In this document: piece after piece, positions 1 to 7,879 of the stretch
Layout of the letters: every line of letters begins with the position of its first letter
How positions within the stretch are numbered: the first letter of the stretch is position 1
Source of the DNA: Psychrobacter fozii
GTDB lineage: Bacteria > Pseudomonadota > Gammaproteobacteria > Pseudomonadales > Moraxellaceae
Length of the DNA: 64,000 bases
Assembly (NCBI RefSeq): GCF_003217155.1
Contig: NZ_QJSU01000003.1
Coordinates: 124,001-188,000 of the forward strand
Direction of reading: 5' to 3'
Translations under genes and position numbers: made by a program
Notes under the pieces: model-generated
What the model was told of the DNA's origin: nothing
The model's input: the letters and a program-made list of their open reading frames with translations, nothing else
Databases searched by the model: none

Positions 1-2
1 AA

Positions 3-170
3 CACGGTAGTCATGATCCGGTTGTCCCTGTTGTTTTGGGTGAGCAAGCACAGCAATTATTGTCTGATAAAGGCTATAACGTGGCATATCATACTTATCC
101 GATGGCGCATCAAGTATGTATGCCACAGATCCAAGCGATTGGTACATGGTTGAATGCAGTACTTGCTTAG
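3..170 (+). CDS. Carboxylesterase/phospholipase-like alpha/beta hydrolase, C-terminal fragment
   Basis: The window opens inside this gene; 55 codons plus the stop are visible. The residues HGSHDPVVP carry the Asp of an alpha/beta-hydrolase triad, and MAHQVCMPQI carries the His. This spacing and wording match the carboxylesterase/phospholipase family (PF02230 type), where the motif is usually HG..D.VVP and later H.v....I. The nucleophile region lies outside the window, so the substrate cannot be inferred. The gene ends 85 bases before ssrA. Confidence 0.7.
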   Translation, partial: HGSHDPVVPVVLGEQAQQLLSDKGYNVAYHTYPMAHQVCMPQIQAIGTWLNAVLA

Positions 171-212
171 ACAGTTGAGCTGTAACGTAATGTAATACAG
201 GGTTTATAAAGG

Positions 213-242
213 TTGAAACCTACCCACTACCTACTATATAAT
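213..242 (+). promoter_or_regulatory. Probable sigma70 promoter of ssrA
   Basis: A -35 like TTGAAA (213-218) and a perfect -10 TATAAT (237-242) are separated by 18 bases. They lie immediately upstream of the mature tmRNA 5' end at 256, leaving a short leader to be trimmed. Confidence 0.65.
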
Positions 243-255
243 AGTCGACCTTATT

Positions 256-614
256 GGGGATGTTCTGGCTTCGACGCTGGTAATGAAACTCAATGATGCA
301 TGTCGAGAGTATATGTCCTCTCGTTAATCCAACATATATTGTTATAGTCGCAAACGACGAAAATTACGCTCTAGCAGCATAAACCCTGCTTACTAAGTTG
401 CTGATCACCTACAGTTGGTCAACTAAGTTGAAGCGTCCGCATGTAGGCTCGCCACAAGGGATTGTCTCAATCGCTTGGGTTCAAAAGTAGAGAATCGGCT
501 AATCCATCCTGACTGTCGGATCGGTGCAGACTAAAATTAAAGACAGAAACTAAACATGTAGATTCATGAGCGTAATGCTGGCGGACGCGGGTTCAACTCC
601 CGCCATCTCCACCA
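256..614 (+). ncRNA. ssrA: Transfer-messenger RNA (tmRNA)
   Basis: tmRNA rescues stalled ribosomes by acting as tRNA-Ala and then as a short mRNA. The 5' end GGGGATG...TGGCTTCGACG and the 3' end GGTTCAACTCCCGCCATCTCCACCA form the tRNA-like domain, with the CCA encoded. The resume codon is GCA at 350, and the tag reading frame 350-382 gives ANDENYALAA followed by TAA, a typical gammaproteobacterial degradation tag ending in LAA. The length of 359 nt is normal. A Rho-independent terminator follows directly. Confidence 0.97.
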
Positions 615-620
615 AATATT

Positions 621-654
621 AAAAATCCGATCACCTAGGTGGTCGGATTTTTTT
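621..654 (+). terminator. Rho-independent terminator of ssrA
   Basis: The stem ATCCGATCACC / GGTGGTCGGAT (one G-U pair) is followed by a run of seven T. It lies 6 bases after the tmRNA CCA end. A near-identical hairpin recurs at 3073-3107. Confidence 0.9.
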
Positions 655-784
655 GTCTAAATTTTATGTGTTTGTATCCAAAATGACCACGAATGAGTGT
701 TCAAAAACAGATTATAAAAAATAGTACAGTATTTTTTTGCCAATTAAGGTCATAGTATTCGCTTGTTTTAACCAATGATTCTGA

Positions 785-840
785 TTATTCTTAGTTGTGG
801 CTTATTCGGCGTATCAGACGATATACCGATAAGAATAAGC
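785..840. promoter_or_regulatory. Cluster of inverted half-sites upstream of the acyl-CoA ligase
   Basis: TTATTCTTA (785-793) and GCTTATTC (800-807) are both inverted against the overlapping TAAGAATAA/GAATAAGC (830-840). The cluster ends 19 bases before the ribosome-binding site of the ligase gene. This layout fits an operator for a dimeric repressor, but no regulator is known, so the role is inferred. Confidence 0.35.
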
Positions 841-870
841 GGACGTTCAAACAACTACAGGGAATGTACT

Positions 871-2502
871 ATGTTAGGAAAAATGATGTATCAGCCATTG
901 CTGATCAGTGGTCTCATTGAACATGCTGCACGCTATCATGGTGATACAGCGGTTGTCTCCAAAGAAGTCAATGGACAGATAATACATACTGACTGGCTCA
1001 GTGTGTCTAACAATTCAAAACGTTTGGCCAATGCGCTGGCTACACTTGGATTGAAGTCCTCAGAACGAATCGCTACACTGGCTTGGAACAATCATCGTCA
1101 CTTAGAAGCGTGGTATGCGATTTCGGGCAGTGGCATGGTCTGCCACACTATCAATCCTCGATTGTTCCCTGAGCAGCTTAGCTACATTATCAATGATGCT
1201 GACGACCGTGTATTGTTCTTTGATGTGACCTTTTTGCCATTGATTATGGCCATTAAGGAACATATCAAAGGCGTCGAGCATTTTATTTGCTTGAGCGCTC
1301 GAGATGAGAAAGTTGTAGCGCAGTTGCCAAATGTACTGTTCTTTGATGAGTTGCTAGCAGCGCATTCTCCTGATTTTGAATGGCCTCAGTTTGATGAGTC
1401 TACGGCCAGCTCGTTATGCTATACCTCAGGCACGACAGGCAACCCTAAAGGCATTTTATATACTCATCGCTCTTCTGTACTCCATGCAATGTCATTATGT
1501 ATGCCTGACGTCTCAGCATTATCTGCGCAAGATGTTTTATTGCCAGTAGTACCCATGTTTCATGTCAATGCATGGGGCACGCCTTATGCTGCTGCATTAA
1601 CAGGTTGCTCTCTCATATTGCCTGGTCCCAATCTAGACGGTGACAGTCTGGTCTCTCTCATTGATGATTATCAAGTAACCGTCGCACTAGGCGTTCCAAC
1701 GATTTGGCAAAGTCTATTGACCGCTGCAAAATCTAGAGGCAGTAAGCTTGAGAGTATGACGCGAACCATCGTTGGCGGCGCAGCATGTCCGCCATCAGTC
1801 ATCAAAACATTTAGAGAAGATTTCAATTGTGATGCGATACATGGCTGGGGCATGACTGAAACCAGTCCGCTTGGAACGATGAATCAAATAAAAGCCAAGC
1901 ATAAATCACTGAGCAGAGATGAAATCAATGAGCTACGCAAATCTCAAGGTCGTCCGCCTTATGGCGTTCAGCTACGTCTGATAGACACTGATGAGCCATT
2001 GCAGCGCGTAAAAGAAGATGGTCTGTCTCAAGGTCGTTTGCAGATTAAAGGGCACTGGATTATCAATGACTATTACACCGAGAACCCTGACGCCATCACT
2101 GAAGACGGCTGGTTCGACACGGGTGATATTGCCACTATCGATGCAGATGGTTACATGAATATCCGTGATCGCTCAAAAGACTTGATAAAATCTGGTGGTG
2201 AGTGGATATCCTCAGTGGAGCTTGAGAACATCGCAGTCGCGCATCCGGAAATCAAAATCGCGGCGGCCATCGCTGCAAAGCATAAAAAGTGGGGCGAGCG
2301 CCCAGTCTTGATCGTCGTGAAAGAAGACTATTCAGCAATCGACGAGGCACAAGTACTGAGCTTTTATCAAGACAAAATAGCCAGCTGGCAGATACCAGAT
2401 AAAGTTATTTTTGTAGAGAGTATTTTGCTGAACGGTGCTGGAAAAATGGTGAAAAAGGATTTACGTGATGATCATGGCGATGCCCTGTTGGCTATATCGT
2501 AG
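871..2502 (+). CDS. Long/medium-chain fatty acid-CoA ligase (AMP-forming, AlkK-like)
   Basis: This enzyme activates a carboxylic acid, probably a fatty acid, to its CoA thioester through an acyl-adenylate. The ANL-family motifs are all present in the 543-aa protein: YTSGTTGNPKG (about 184-194), GWGMTETSPLG (325-335), the D of GWFDTGD (413-419) and the hinge DRSKDLIKSGGEW (433-445). A C-terminal lysine in GAGKMVKK is the likely adenylation Lys. I prefer the ATG at 871 because AGGGA lies just before it and the protein then begins like its relatives. An in-frame start at 775 adds 32 residues that run through the inverted half-sites. It stands alone, so chain-length preference is unknown. Confidence 0.85.
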   Translation: MLGKMMYQPLLISGLIEHAARYHGDTAVVSKEVNGQIIHTDWLSVSNNSKRLANALATLGLKSSERIATLAWNNHRHLEAWYAISGSGMVCHTINPRLFPEQLSYIINDADDRVLFFDVTFLPLIMAIKEHIKGVEHFICLSARDEKVVAQLPNVLFFDELLAAHSPDFEWPQFDESTASSLCYTSGTTGNPKGILYTHRSSVLHAMSLCMPDVSALSAQDVLLPVVPMFHVNAWGTPYAAALTGCSLILPGPNLDGDSLVSLIDDYQVTVALGVPTIWQSLLTAAKSRGSKLESMTRTIVGGAACPPSVIKTFREDFNCDAIHGWGMTETSPLGTMNQIKAKHKSLSRDEINELRKSQGRPPYGVQLRLIDTDEPLQRVKEDGLSQGRLQIKGHWIINDYYTENPDAITEDGWFDTGDIATIDADGYMNIRDRSKDLIKSGGEWISSVELENIAVAHPEIKIAAAIAAKHKKWGERPVLIVVKEDYSAIDEAQVLSFYQDKIASWQIPDKVIFVESILLNGAGKMVKKDLRDDHGDALLAIS

Positions 2503-2572
2503 TATATTTTGACGGCATAAATGCATAAGGTATTTAGTCAGTGAATTGGTATTGAGAGATGAATGTAATGAT

Positions 2573-2605
2573 AAAGGGCTAATAGTCTATGACTTTTAGC
2601 CCTTT
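2573..2605 (+). terminator. Probable terminator after the acyl-CoA ligase
   Basis: A 10-bp stem AAAGGGCTAA / TTAGCCCTTT has a 13-base loop and ends in a short T-rich tract, 70 bases after the ligase stop. Confidence 0.6.
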
Positions 2606-2769
2606 GCTTTGGGCATGTTTTGGGTATCGAGGTTTATATTGATTAATGCAAAGACACTATTTTAAGGTTTAGCATTTATCGAAGAAAGTATATTAAATAA
2701 AGATTGATAAAAGAATGTCACAGTAATATAGTTCGAATTTATATTATTCATTTACTGAGGATTTTATTT

Positions 2770-2943
2770 ATGAGAACTTGGTCAGCATTTTTTATCTCTA
2801 TATTTATGCTAGTGCCTGTCATGCAGGCAAATGCAAAGAATACACCTTGTTCTGGCAAGATGGGTGGCATATCGCATTGTCAAGGTGCTAAGTTCGTCTG
2901 TAAAAATGGAAAGATCAGTCAGTCTAAAAAATCATGTAGCTAA
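2770..2943 (+). CDS. Small exported four-cysteine protein, unknown function
   Basis: A 57-aa protein with a clear Sec signal peptide (about residues 1-22, MRTW followed by a hydrophobic core and ending MQANA). The mature part is about 35 residues, rich in Gly, Lys and Ser, with four Cys (CSGKMGG, HCQGAKFVC, KKSC) that could form two disulfides in the periplasm. I chose the ATG at 2770 because ACTGAGGA precedes it and the signal peptide begins there; an in-frame start at 2704 would add 22 residues before the signal. Similar small Cys proteins occur as unannotated products in Moraxellaceae and Xanthomonadaceae, but I know no function. Confidence 0.65.
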   Translation: MRTWSAFFISIFMLVPVMQANAKNTPCSGKMGGISHCQGAKFVCKNGKISQSKKSCS

Positions 2944-3072
2944 TAAATGCTAATAGTTTAAAAAAATAATTGATATATAGATTGTTCTCTACGAATAAAA
3001 TAAGAATGATTTGGTGCAAACGTTAACGATAAAAACTATCATAAATCTTAGTTTTAAATACCTTGAGACAAT

Positions 3073-3107
3073 AAAAATCCGATCACTACAAGTGGTCGGA
3101 TTTTTTT
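3073..3107. terminator. Bidirectional terminator, near-copy of the ssrA terminator
   Basis: AAAAATCCGATCAC-TACAA-GTGGTCGGATTTTTTT forms a stem with an A run before it and a T run after it, so it can stop transcription from both sides. It sits between the rightward small exported protein and the leftward crotonase gene. Its stem matches the ssrA terminator at 621-654 almost base for base. Confidence 0.8.
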
Positions 3108-3181
3108 ATGGTGTAGTTCATTATCCCAAAGTTTTTCAATAATTAGTTTGTTATAGAAGTCAGTAACTGGTATTTCGACAT

Positions 3182-3258
3182 TATAGTTGATTCAGTTTAA
3201 AAGAGGTACAAGGCAAGCGAGGTTAACGCTGTCACTCTTTTATAGAGGATTGACTATA
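3182..3258 (+). repeat. Dispersed intergenic repeat, family R1, short copy
   Basis: Begins TATAGTTGATTCAGTTT and ends GAGGATTGACTATA; the ends are imperfect inverted repeats of each other. It matches copies at 15001-15106 and 33996-34102 but lacks about 30 internal bases, as if deleted between the two CAAG-like words. It carries no gene. It lies at the 3' end of the crotonase gene. Confidence 0.75.
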
Positions 3259-3268
3259 GATAATAAAA

Positions 3269-4066
3269 CTATTTACCTTGATAAACTGGCTTACGCTTTT
3301 CTACAAAGGCTGTGACACCTTCGATAAAATCATCCGTCTTTGCCATCATAGTCTGTTGTTCAACTTCCATATCTAAGGCTTCATTTAGACCCATAAAAGC
3401 ATGCACATTGAGCATATGTTTCATTGAAGCCAATGCTTTACCTGGCAACTGACTTAAGCGGTTTGCTAAAGCCTGTACGCTCGCGTCTAACTCATCAGCA
3501 CTAACCACACTATTCACTAGATTTAAGCGCGCCATATCTTCGGCTTTGAGCTTATCACCCAACATTACCAGTTCAGTAGTTTTAGCCGCGCCCACTAGTT
3601 GGTTTAGCAAGTAGATACCGCCCGCATCTGGAATTAGGCCAATATTGACAAAGGCTTGTACAAATTTGGCATTATCAGCCGCAATACGGAAATCACAAGT
3701 TAAGGCTAAGTTCATGCCTGCGCCAGCTACTGCACCTTCTAACTTAGCAATAATAGGTTTATGAATATTACGCAACTTTAAGCTGACTTCTCCAGCACCT
3801 TCCACCATGCCTTTTAGCTTGCTTGAAATAATGTCTTTATCCAGACCTTCAGACAGCATTTCTTTGATATCGCCGCCGCTAGAAAAATTGCCACCTGCAC
3901 CTTGTAAAATAATGACACGCACTTGGTCATCGGCATCGGCCTCAGCAAGCGCTTTCAACACGCCATTTTTTAGAGGCGTACCAAAAGCATTTAGGCTTTT
4001 TGGGTCATTGAATGTAATGGTAGCAATATGCTGTTCGACTTGATAATCGACTAAAGGCTGCGACAT
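3269..4066 (-). CDS. Enoyl-CoA hydratase/isomerase family protein, PaaG-like
   Basis: A 265-aa crotonase-fold enzyme acting on an acyl-CoA. The oxyanion-hole regions GGNFSSGGD (58-66) and GAVAGAGMNLAL (111-122) are intact. The usual hydratase Glu before the GLIPDAGG motif (143-150) is replaced by a hydrophobic residue, while Asp147 is present. That pattern matches isomerases of the PaaG/Dci type rather than classic hydratases, so double-bond or ring isomerisation is more likely (inferred). The start at 4066 (MSQPLVDY) is chosen because the longer in-frame extension to 4228 is only the read-through of a dispersed repeat. It is divergent from the next hydrolase gene. Confidence 0.8.
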   Translation of the reverse strand: MSQPLVDYQVEQHIATITFNDPKSLNAFGTPLKNGVLKALAEADADDQVRVIILQGAGGNFSSGGDIKEMLSEGLDKDIISSKLKGMVEGAGEVSLKLRNIHKPIIAKLEGAVAGAGMNLALTCDFRIAADNAKFVQAFVNIGLIPDAGGIYLLNQLVGAAKTTELVMLGDKLKAEDMARLNLVNSVVSADELDASVQALANRLSQLPGKALASMKHMLNVHAFMGLNEALDMEVEQQTMMAKTDDFIEGVTAFVEKRKPVYQGK

Positions 4067-4120
4067 GGTATCTATCCTTGTATAAGTTTTTATAAGTATC
4101 GTATGGTCGATCACATATAA

Positions 4121-4200
4121 GTCAGATACGTAAAATCTACGGTTTGTAGTACTTTCACTAGCCTTACTTATATCTGAATTATATTGAACTGACGATGTAG
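4121..4200 (-). repeat. Dispersed intergenic repeat, family R2, copy A
   Basis: It contains a stem TCAGATA (4122-4128) / TATCTGA (4171-4177). It then has the conserved stretch TTTGTAGTACTTTCACT and the end ATTATATTGAAC.GAC, shared with the copy at 46001-46088. In the other copy the stem is TTGGATAC/GTATCCAA, so the two arms have changed together. Its outer end resembles that of family R1. It occupies the divergent promoter region between the crotonase and hydrolase genes. Confidence 0.65.
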
Positions 4201-4383
4201 ACAGCATATTACTATAGCAGTTTGGCATGATTATAAAAGTGGGTTTTGTGGGCGCTCAAGACACATCGAAATTTGATAGGTTATGCTAAAATGCCAAAAG
4301 CTGTGTCAGGGAATTATTCATGAAGATGCTAAAATTCTGAGGGATATATTAGCCTCTCTTATCTATCAAACAAGGAAGTTATT

Positions 4384-5196
4384 ATGCCAGTCATTAAAAT
4401 CAATGATGCAGATATTTATTATGAAGACAGTGCACCAAATGATGTGCAAAAACCGGTCATGGTATTTGCACACGGCCTGCTGTGGAGTACGCAAATATAT
4501 GACGAACAAGTCAAACATTTCCAAACAGATTATCGCTGTATCGCTTTTGATTTCCGTGGACAAGGTCAATCGCAAATTACCAAGTCTGGCTATGATATGG
4601 ATGCGCTCACAGAGGATACACTTGGCCTGATTGCTGCGCTTGGTATTGATAAATGTCACTTTGTAGGATTGTCTATGGGTGGTTTTGTCGCTCAGCGAGT
4701 TGCAATTAAGCGTCCTGATTTATTACTATCGCTTACCTTATTAGCAACGTCTGCTGATCCTGAAGATCCTAAAAATATGCCGCAGTATCGTAAACTTGTC
4801 CAAGCCATTCGTTGGTTGGGTAGCAAGCGTGTGAGTAATAAACTCATGCCTATTATGTTCGGCGATACTTTTTTGGCAGACAAGTTGCGTAAAGTGGAAC
4901 GCAAGCAATGGCTTACGATGCTACAAGGCAATCGTAAAGGCGGAGTAATTAAGGCTACGATGGGTGTGATTGAGCGTAAAGGCATCTATGAGCAGCTCGG
5001 TGATATTACAACACCCACATTAATTATCGTTGGTGATGAAGATGTAGCGACCCCTTATGCAAAGGCTGAGCGCATGCATTTTGCGATTGCAGGGTCCAAG
5101 CTAGCGATTATTAAAGGTGCGGGTCATACATCATCTGTAGAAGAGCCAGAGCAAGTAAACCGAGTCATGAGTCAGTTTTTAGAAAACTGTGTGTAG
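4384..5196 (+). CDS. Alpha/beta-fold hydrolase
   Basis: A 270-aa soluble hydrolase. FAHGLLWS supplies the oxyanion-hole region (about 28-35), GLSMGG the nucleophile elbow with Ser (about 97-102), GDEDVATP the acid (about 218-225) and GAGHTSSVEEPEQV the His near residue 248. The overall pattern, with a short lid, is like 3-oxoadipate enol-lactonase/esterase relatives, but the substrate cannot be told from sequence. AGGAAG lies 8 bases before the ATG. It is divergent from the PaaG-like gene; a shared acyl/aromatic catabolic role is possible but unproven. Confidence 0.8.
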   Translation: MPVIKINDADIYYEDSAPNDVQKPVMVFAHGLLWSTQIYDEQVKHFQTDYRCIAFDFRGQGQSQITKSGYDMDALTEDTLGLIAALGIDKCHFVGLSMGGFVAQRVAIKRPDLLLSLTLLATSADPEDPKNMPQYRKLVQAIRWLGSKRVSNKLMPIMFGDTFLADKLRKVERKQWLTMLQGNRKGGVIKATMGVIERKGIYEQLGDITTPTLIIVGDEDVATPYAKAERMHFAIAGSKLAIIKGAGHTSSVEEPEQVNRVMSQFLENCV

Positions 5197-5211
5197 TCAG
5201 TGAATGACTAA

Positions 5212-5301
5212 ACCGCTACAGCGCTATCCTTCTTAGATGTACTACTCGTACAATCTGTAGTCGGCTGCCTTGTACCCATTTTATAGTTCTTTGACTGTAG
5301 T
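5212..5301 (-). repeat. Probable degenerate copy of dispersed repeat R1
   Basis: The words ACAGCGCTATCCTT, TCGGCTGCCTTGT and the end GACTGTAG align in order with ACAGCGTTAACCTC, TCGGTTGCCTTGT and CAACTATA of the copy at 33996-34102. The rest is diverged, so this is a tentative call. Confidence 0.4.
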
Positions 5302-5337
5302 GTATTAAAGCCTCATTCTCAAGGTTAAACTTCGCAC

Positions 5338-5374
5338 AAAAAAGCCGCTATCAAATGGTGATAGCGGCTTTTTT
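5338..5374. terminator. Bidirectional terminator between convergent genes
   Basis: AAAAAAGCCGCTATC-AAATG-GTGATAGCGGCTTTTTT: a GC-rich stem of about 9 bp with an A run on the left and a T run on the right. It serves the hydrolase (rightward) and the aldolase operon (leftward). Confidence 0.9.
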
Positions 5375-5399
5375 GTGACATACATTAAATATCCGGTTG

Positions 5400-6476
5400 C
5401 TACATTCGAGAGCTGTATTCACTACTGCCATCATCAATAGTTCCAAACACTTCGGCGCGATTCACGACCTCAGTCGCCCAAGCACGATGCGTGGCTGGCT
5501 CTAACATGGTGTTGTTGTATTTGAATACCGCTTTGGCTTCGCTATGAAGAATCGCTTGCGCCTCATCCAAGGTGCTGAGTGGTACGCAATATGCTTGCTG
5601 TACCAAAGCGATTTGGCTTGGATGAATGACAGTTTTGCCAACCAAACCTAAGCTAACATCGTGGGTCAGCTCCTGCATAAACAGTGTTGGTTGATCTAAG
5701 TATTCAAACACAGGTGCCGTCAGATAAAAGCCATGCGGCACAAAGCAGCCCAGTAGCTGATAGGCTAGGGTGCCGATTGGCGTATCATAGACAATACTGT
5801 GCTTAGGTCGCCTGAGACGTAGCGCGGCAAACAAGTCATTGCCGCCGATGCGTAGTGCAAATACTGGCTGGCTAAAAGCTTCTTTAAAACCGATGGCCAG
5901 TTCTTGATTGTGATGTGGATTGAATAAGGCAGCAGTCTCAAGCGTGGGCATTAAGAGTTGCTCGGCACTTAGATTTTGACAAGCCATGCGCCAGTTGGAT
6001 AAGCTATACATATCGACTTTTGGCATGACGAATCCATCGATAAGATCGATATGAGGGTAGTCTGCCAACTGCTGTAGCATCATCGGATTGCGCGGACGAA
6101 TGAACACCAACGGCCTGGTTGGATATTGCGTTTTGATGTCTGCTTTTCTAGATGGATTATTGATACTATCGACATGCGCAGCCCACGTATCGAGCAATGC
6201 TTGCAAGCGTTCAAGCGCCAAATCGACATCGCTGTGACTGACTGCATCCTCTAAACAAATAATAATGCTATTAATCGTGGGCAGCTTGTCACGCTTGATG
6301 ACTTGCCATATATCTTCGCGAGTTGCAGGCATATAAAGGCTAGCACCAAGCTGATAAGGATGATGGGTGTGCGGTTTAACCATCGCATGACGCTCAGTAA
6401 ATAGATGAGCGTAAGACTGGGAATGGTTGTAGATATTGGCTTCGTTGTGTGGCGTATCTGACATAGTTGGCATCAT
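5400..6476 (-). CDS. HpcH/HpaI aldolase/citrate lyase (CitE-like) protein of the Ter-associated pathway
   Basis: A 358-aa TIM-barrel lyase. Recognisable CitE-superfamily elements are ASLYMPATRED (about 46-56), ICLEDAV (73-79), a FIRPRNP arginine pair (124-130), VMPKVD (about 150), PTLETAALF (about 177) and GKTVIHPSQI (about 285), with the metal-binding Glu/Asp residues in place. It would make or break a C-C bond next to a carboxylate. It is the last gene of the leftward operon that also holds two phosphoribosyltransferase-fold proteins and a HAD phosphatase. This set is the predicted nucleoside-like-metabolite pathway of Ter systems (Anantharaman, Iyer and Aravind). A start at 6464 (MSDTP) is an alternative. 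The real substrate is unknown. Confidence 0.8.
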   Translation of the reverse strand: MMPTMSDTPHNEANIYNHSQSYAHLFTERHAMVKPHTHHPYQLGASLYMPATREDIWQVIKRDKLPTINSIIICLEDAVSHSDVDLALERLQALLDTWAAHVDSINNPSRKADIKTQYPTRPLVFIRPRNPMMLQQLADYPHIDLIDGFVMPKVDMYSLSNWRMACQNLSAEQLLMPTLETAALFNPHHNQELAIGFKEAFSQPVFALRIGGNDLFAALRLRRPKHSIVYDTPIGTLAYQLLGCFVPHGFYLTAPVFEYLDQPTLFMQELTHDVSLGLVGKTVIHPSQIALVQQAYCVPLSTLDEAQAILHSEAKAVFKYNNTMLEPATHRAWATEVVNRAEVFGTIDDGSSEYSSRM

Positions 6477-6634
6477 AAGTAGTGATAAGTAAGTAATTAT
6501 AAAAGATCGAAGGTATTATCAAGTGGCATGGCTCAAGGGTCATTACTTATCAACAGCTCTAAGTTCAATAGCTCTAAATATAGACATTGAAATGTAGTTA
6601 TTAAAATATAGCCATTAAAACTAGAAAATAGCCA

Positions 6635-7837
6635 TTAGCTGTCTTTGGTGCGTTGCTTGATGAGAGTGATGGCTTGATAAGGCAGTATTTTATCACCTAA
6701 TACACTGATAGCGATATCTCGTTGCGCACATAAATGTCTGAGCAGTATCGTATCTGGATGATCGGCTGTTGCTAGCAAAATACGTTCAGGATCACGGCGC
6801 AATATGGCCCTCGTTGCTTCTGCAATGGTCGGCTTGATTCGGTTACGATTGTCGATAGCATAATCTGCTGCGAGCGTATCGATTAAGTCAGCTGTTTGAT
6901 AGCGGGGTTGTTTGTATAGTGATAAATACTTCAAAGAATTGGTCAGTGTACGACGTGCCGCATCGATTTGATCGACAAAGGCTAAGCTGTGATCTGACGC
7001 TACCAAGTTATCATAAAAAACACTGCGATGCAGCCCTGATTGTGGCTCGGTATATAAGCTGCGTGATATGAGCCCTGACACGGTGCTGTTTAATAGCCCT
7101 GATGGAATCAACCAGTCTTCTTCGCTTGCCGCAAGCCAAGCGACGCCAGCCGGATCAGCAAGCGTCAATAATGGAATCACACCTTTACCCTGATGAAAGA
7201 TATTGGCGAAATTTGAATGGCTAGGATTGCTAAATACCTCTAGGCTACGAGATAGCTCTTGGTAAATAGCGCCTTTACCTGTCCATCCGTCAACGAATAC
7301 AATTGGGCTGTTTGGATGTAATTTTAATATTAATGCTAGGGCTACAGAATCCAAACCTCGGTCACGAATGATGCTAATACCGTAGTGTACGCTTGGCAAA
7401 GCGTAGTGGCTATCAGTATCTGCTAATGCACGCTGCAACAGTACCCCAATCGGTAAACCTGCGCGCACTAAGCTGACCAAAACTAATGGATTCTCAGTAT
7501 TAACGGTTTGTTCAAAAGTACCTTGTAATGTATAAGCCAAGTTAGCGATATCAGCCGCAGTTCTGTTTGTGCCTTGCTCTAGCGCCTGATGATAGAGTCG
7601 CTCATGCATCGCTGTTGGTGCATCTTCTAACGTCAACATATCAGAATAGTGACGCTGGCCACTTTGGATAAGCGCTTCTTTTTGGCTGACAGGTACATCA
7701 GCCACGGCATCTTTATCAACGATATCGAGTAGAACAGTCACATCACTGGCAAGGTAACTGCCTGAACCGTAACTTTTTAAGTCAGCTGTTTTTGTATTAG
7801 TGTTATTTGAAGTCATGGTAGCAATATTAGCTCTCAT
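6635..7837 (-). CDS. StiP-family phosphoribosyltransferase-like protein with C-terminal PELOTA domain
   Basis: A 400-aa protein. The N-terminal two thirds is a phosphoribosyltransferase-like fold, shown by LVSLVRAGLPIGVLLQR (about 121-137) and by FVDGWTGKGAIYQEL (about 179-193) at the PRPP-loop position. The last 50 or so residues (HPDTILLRHLCAQRDIAISVLG) match the PELOTA-type RNA-binding domain seen in this family. Databases often call it cysteine protease StiP, but the domain logic favours a transferase. It lies 42 bases after the HAD gene and 158 bases before the aldolase gene. Start choice: 7837 (MRAN) or 7816 (MTSN) are both possible. Confidence 0.8.
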   Translation of the reverse strand: MRANIATMTSNNTNTKTADLKSYGSGSYLASDVTVLLDIVDKDAVADVPVSQKEALIQSGQRHYSDMLTLEDAPTAMHERLYHQALEQGTNRTAADIANLAYTLQGTFEQTVNTENPLVLVSLVRAGLPIGVLLQRALADTDSHYALPSVHYGISIIRDRGLDSVALALILKLHPNSPIVFVDGWTGKGAIYQELSRSLEVFSNPSHSNFANIFHQGKGVIPLLTLADPAGVAWLAASEEDWLIPSGLLNSTVSGLISRSLYTEPQSGLHRSVFYDNLVASDHSLAFVDQIDAARRTLTNSLKYLSLYKQPRYQTADLIDTLAADYAIDNRNRIKPTIAEATRAILRRDPERILLATADHPDTILLRHLCAQRDIAISVLGDKILPYQAITLIKQRTKDS

Positions 7838-7879
7838 TATAGAAAAGGTGAGGGTTGTGAGAGTGGCTAGCCTAGCCTA

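Noticed and set aside
4067-4228. N-terminal extension of the crotonase gene to 4228
   Set aside because: The added 54 residues translate the R2 repeat and are unlike any crotonase N-terminus. The protein begins normally at MSQPLVDY.
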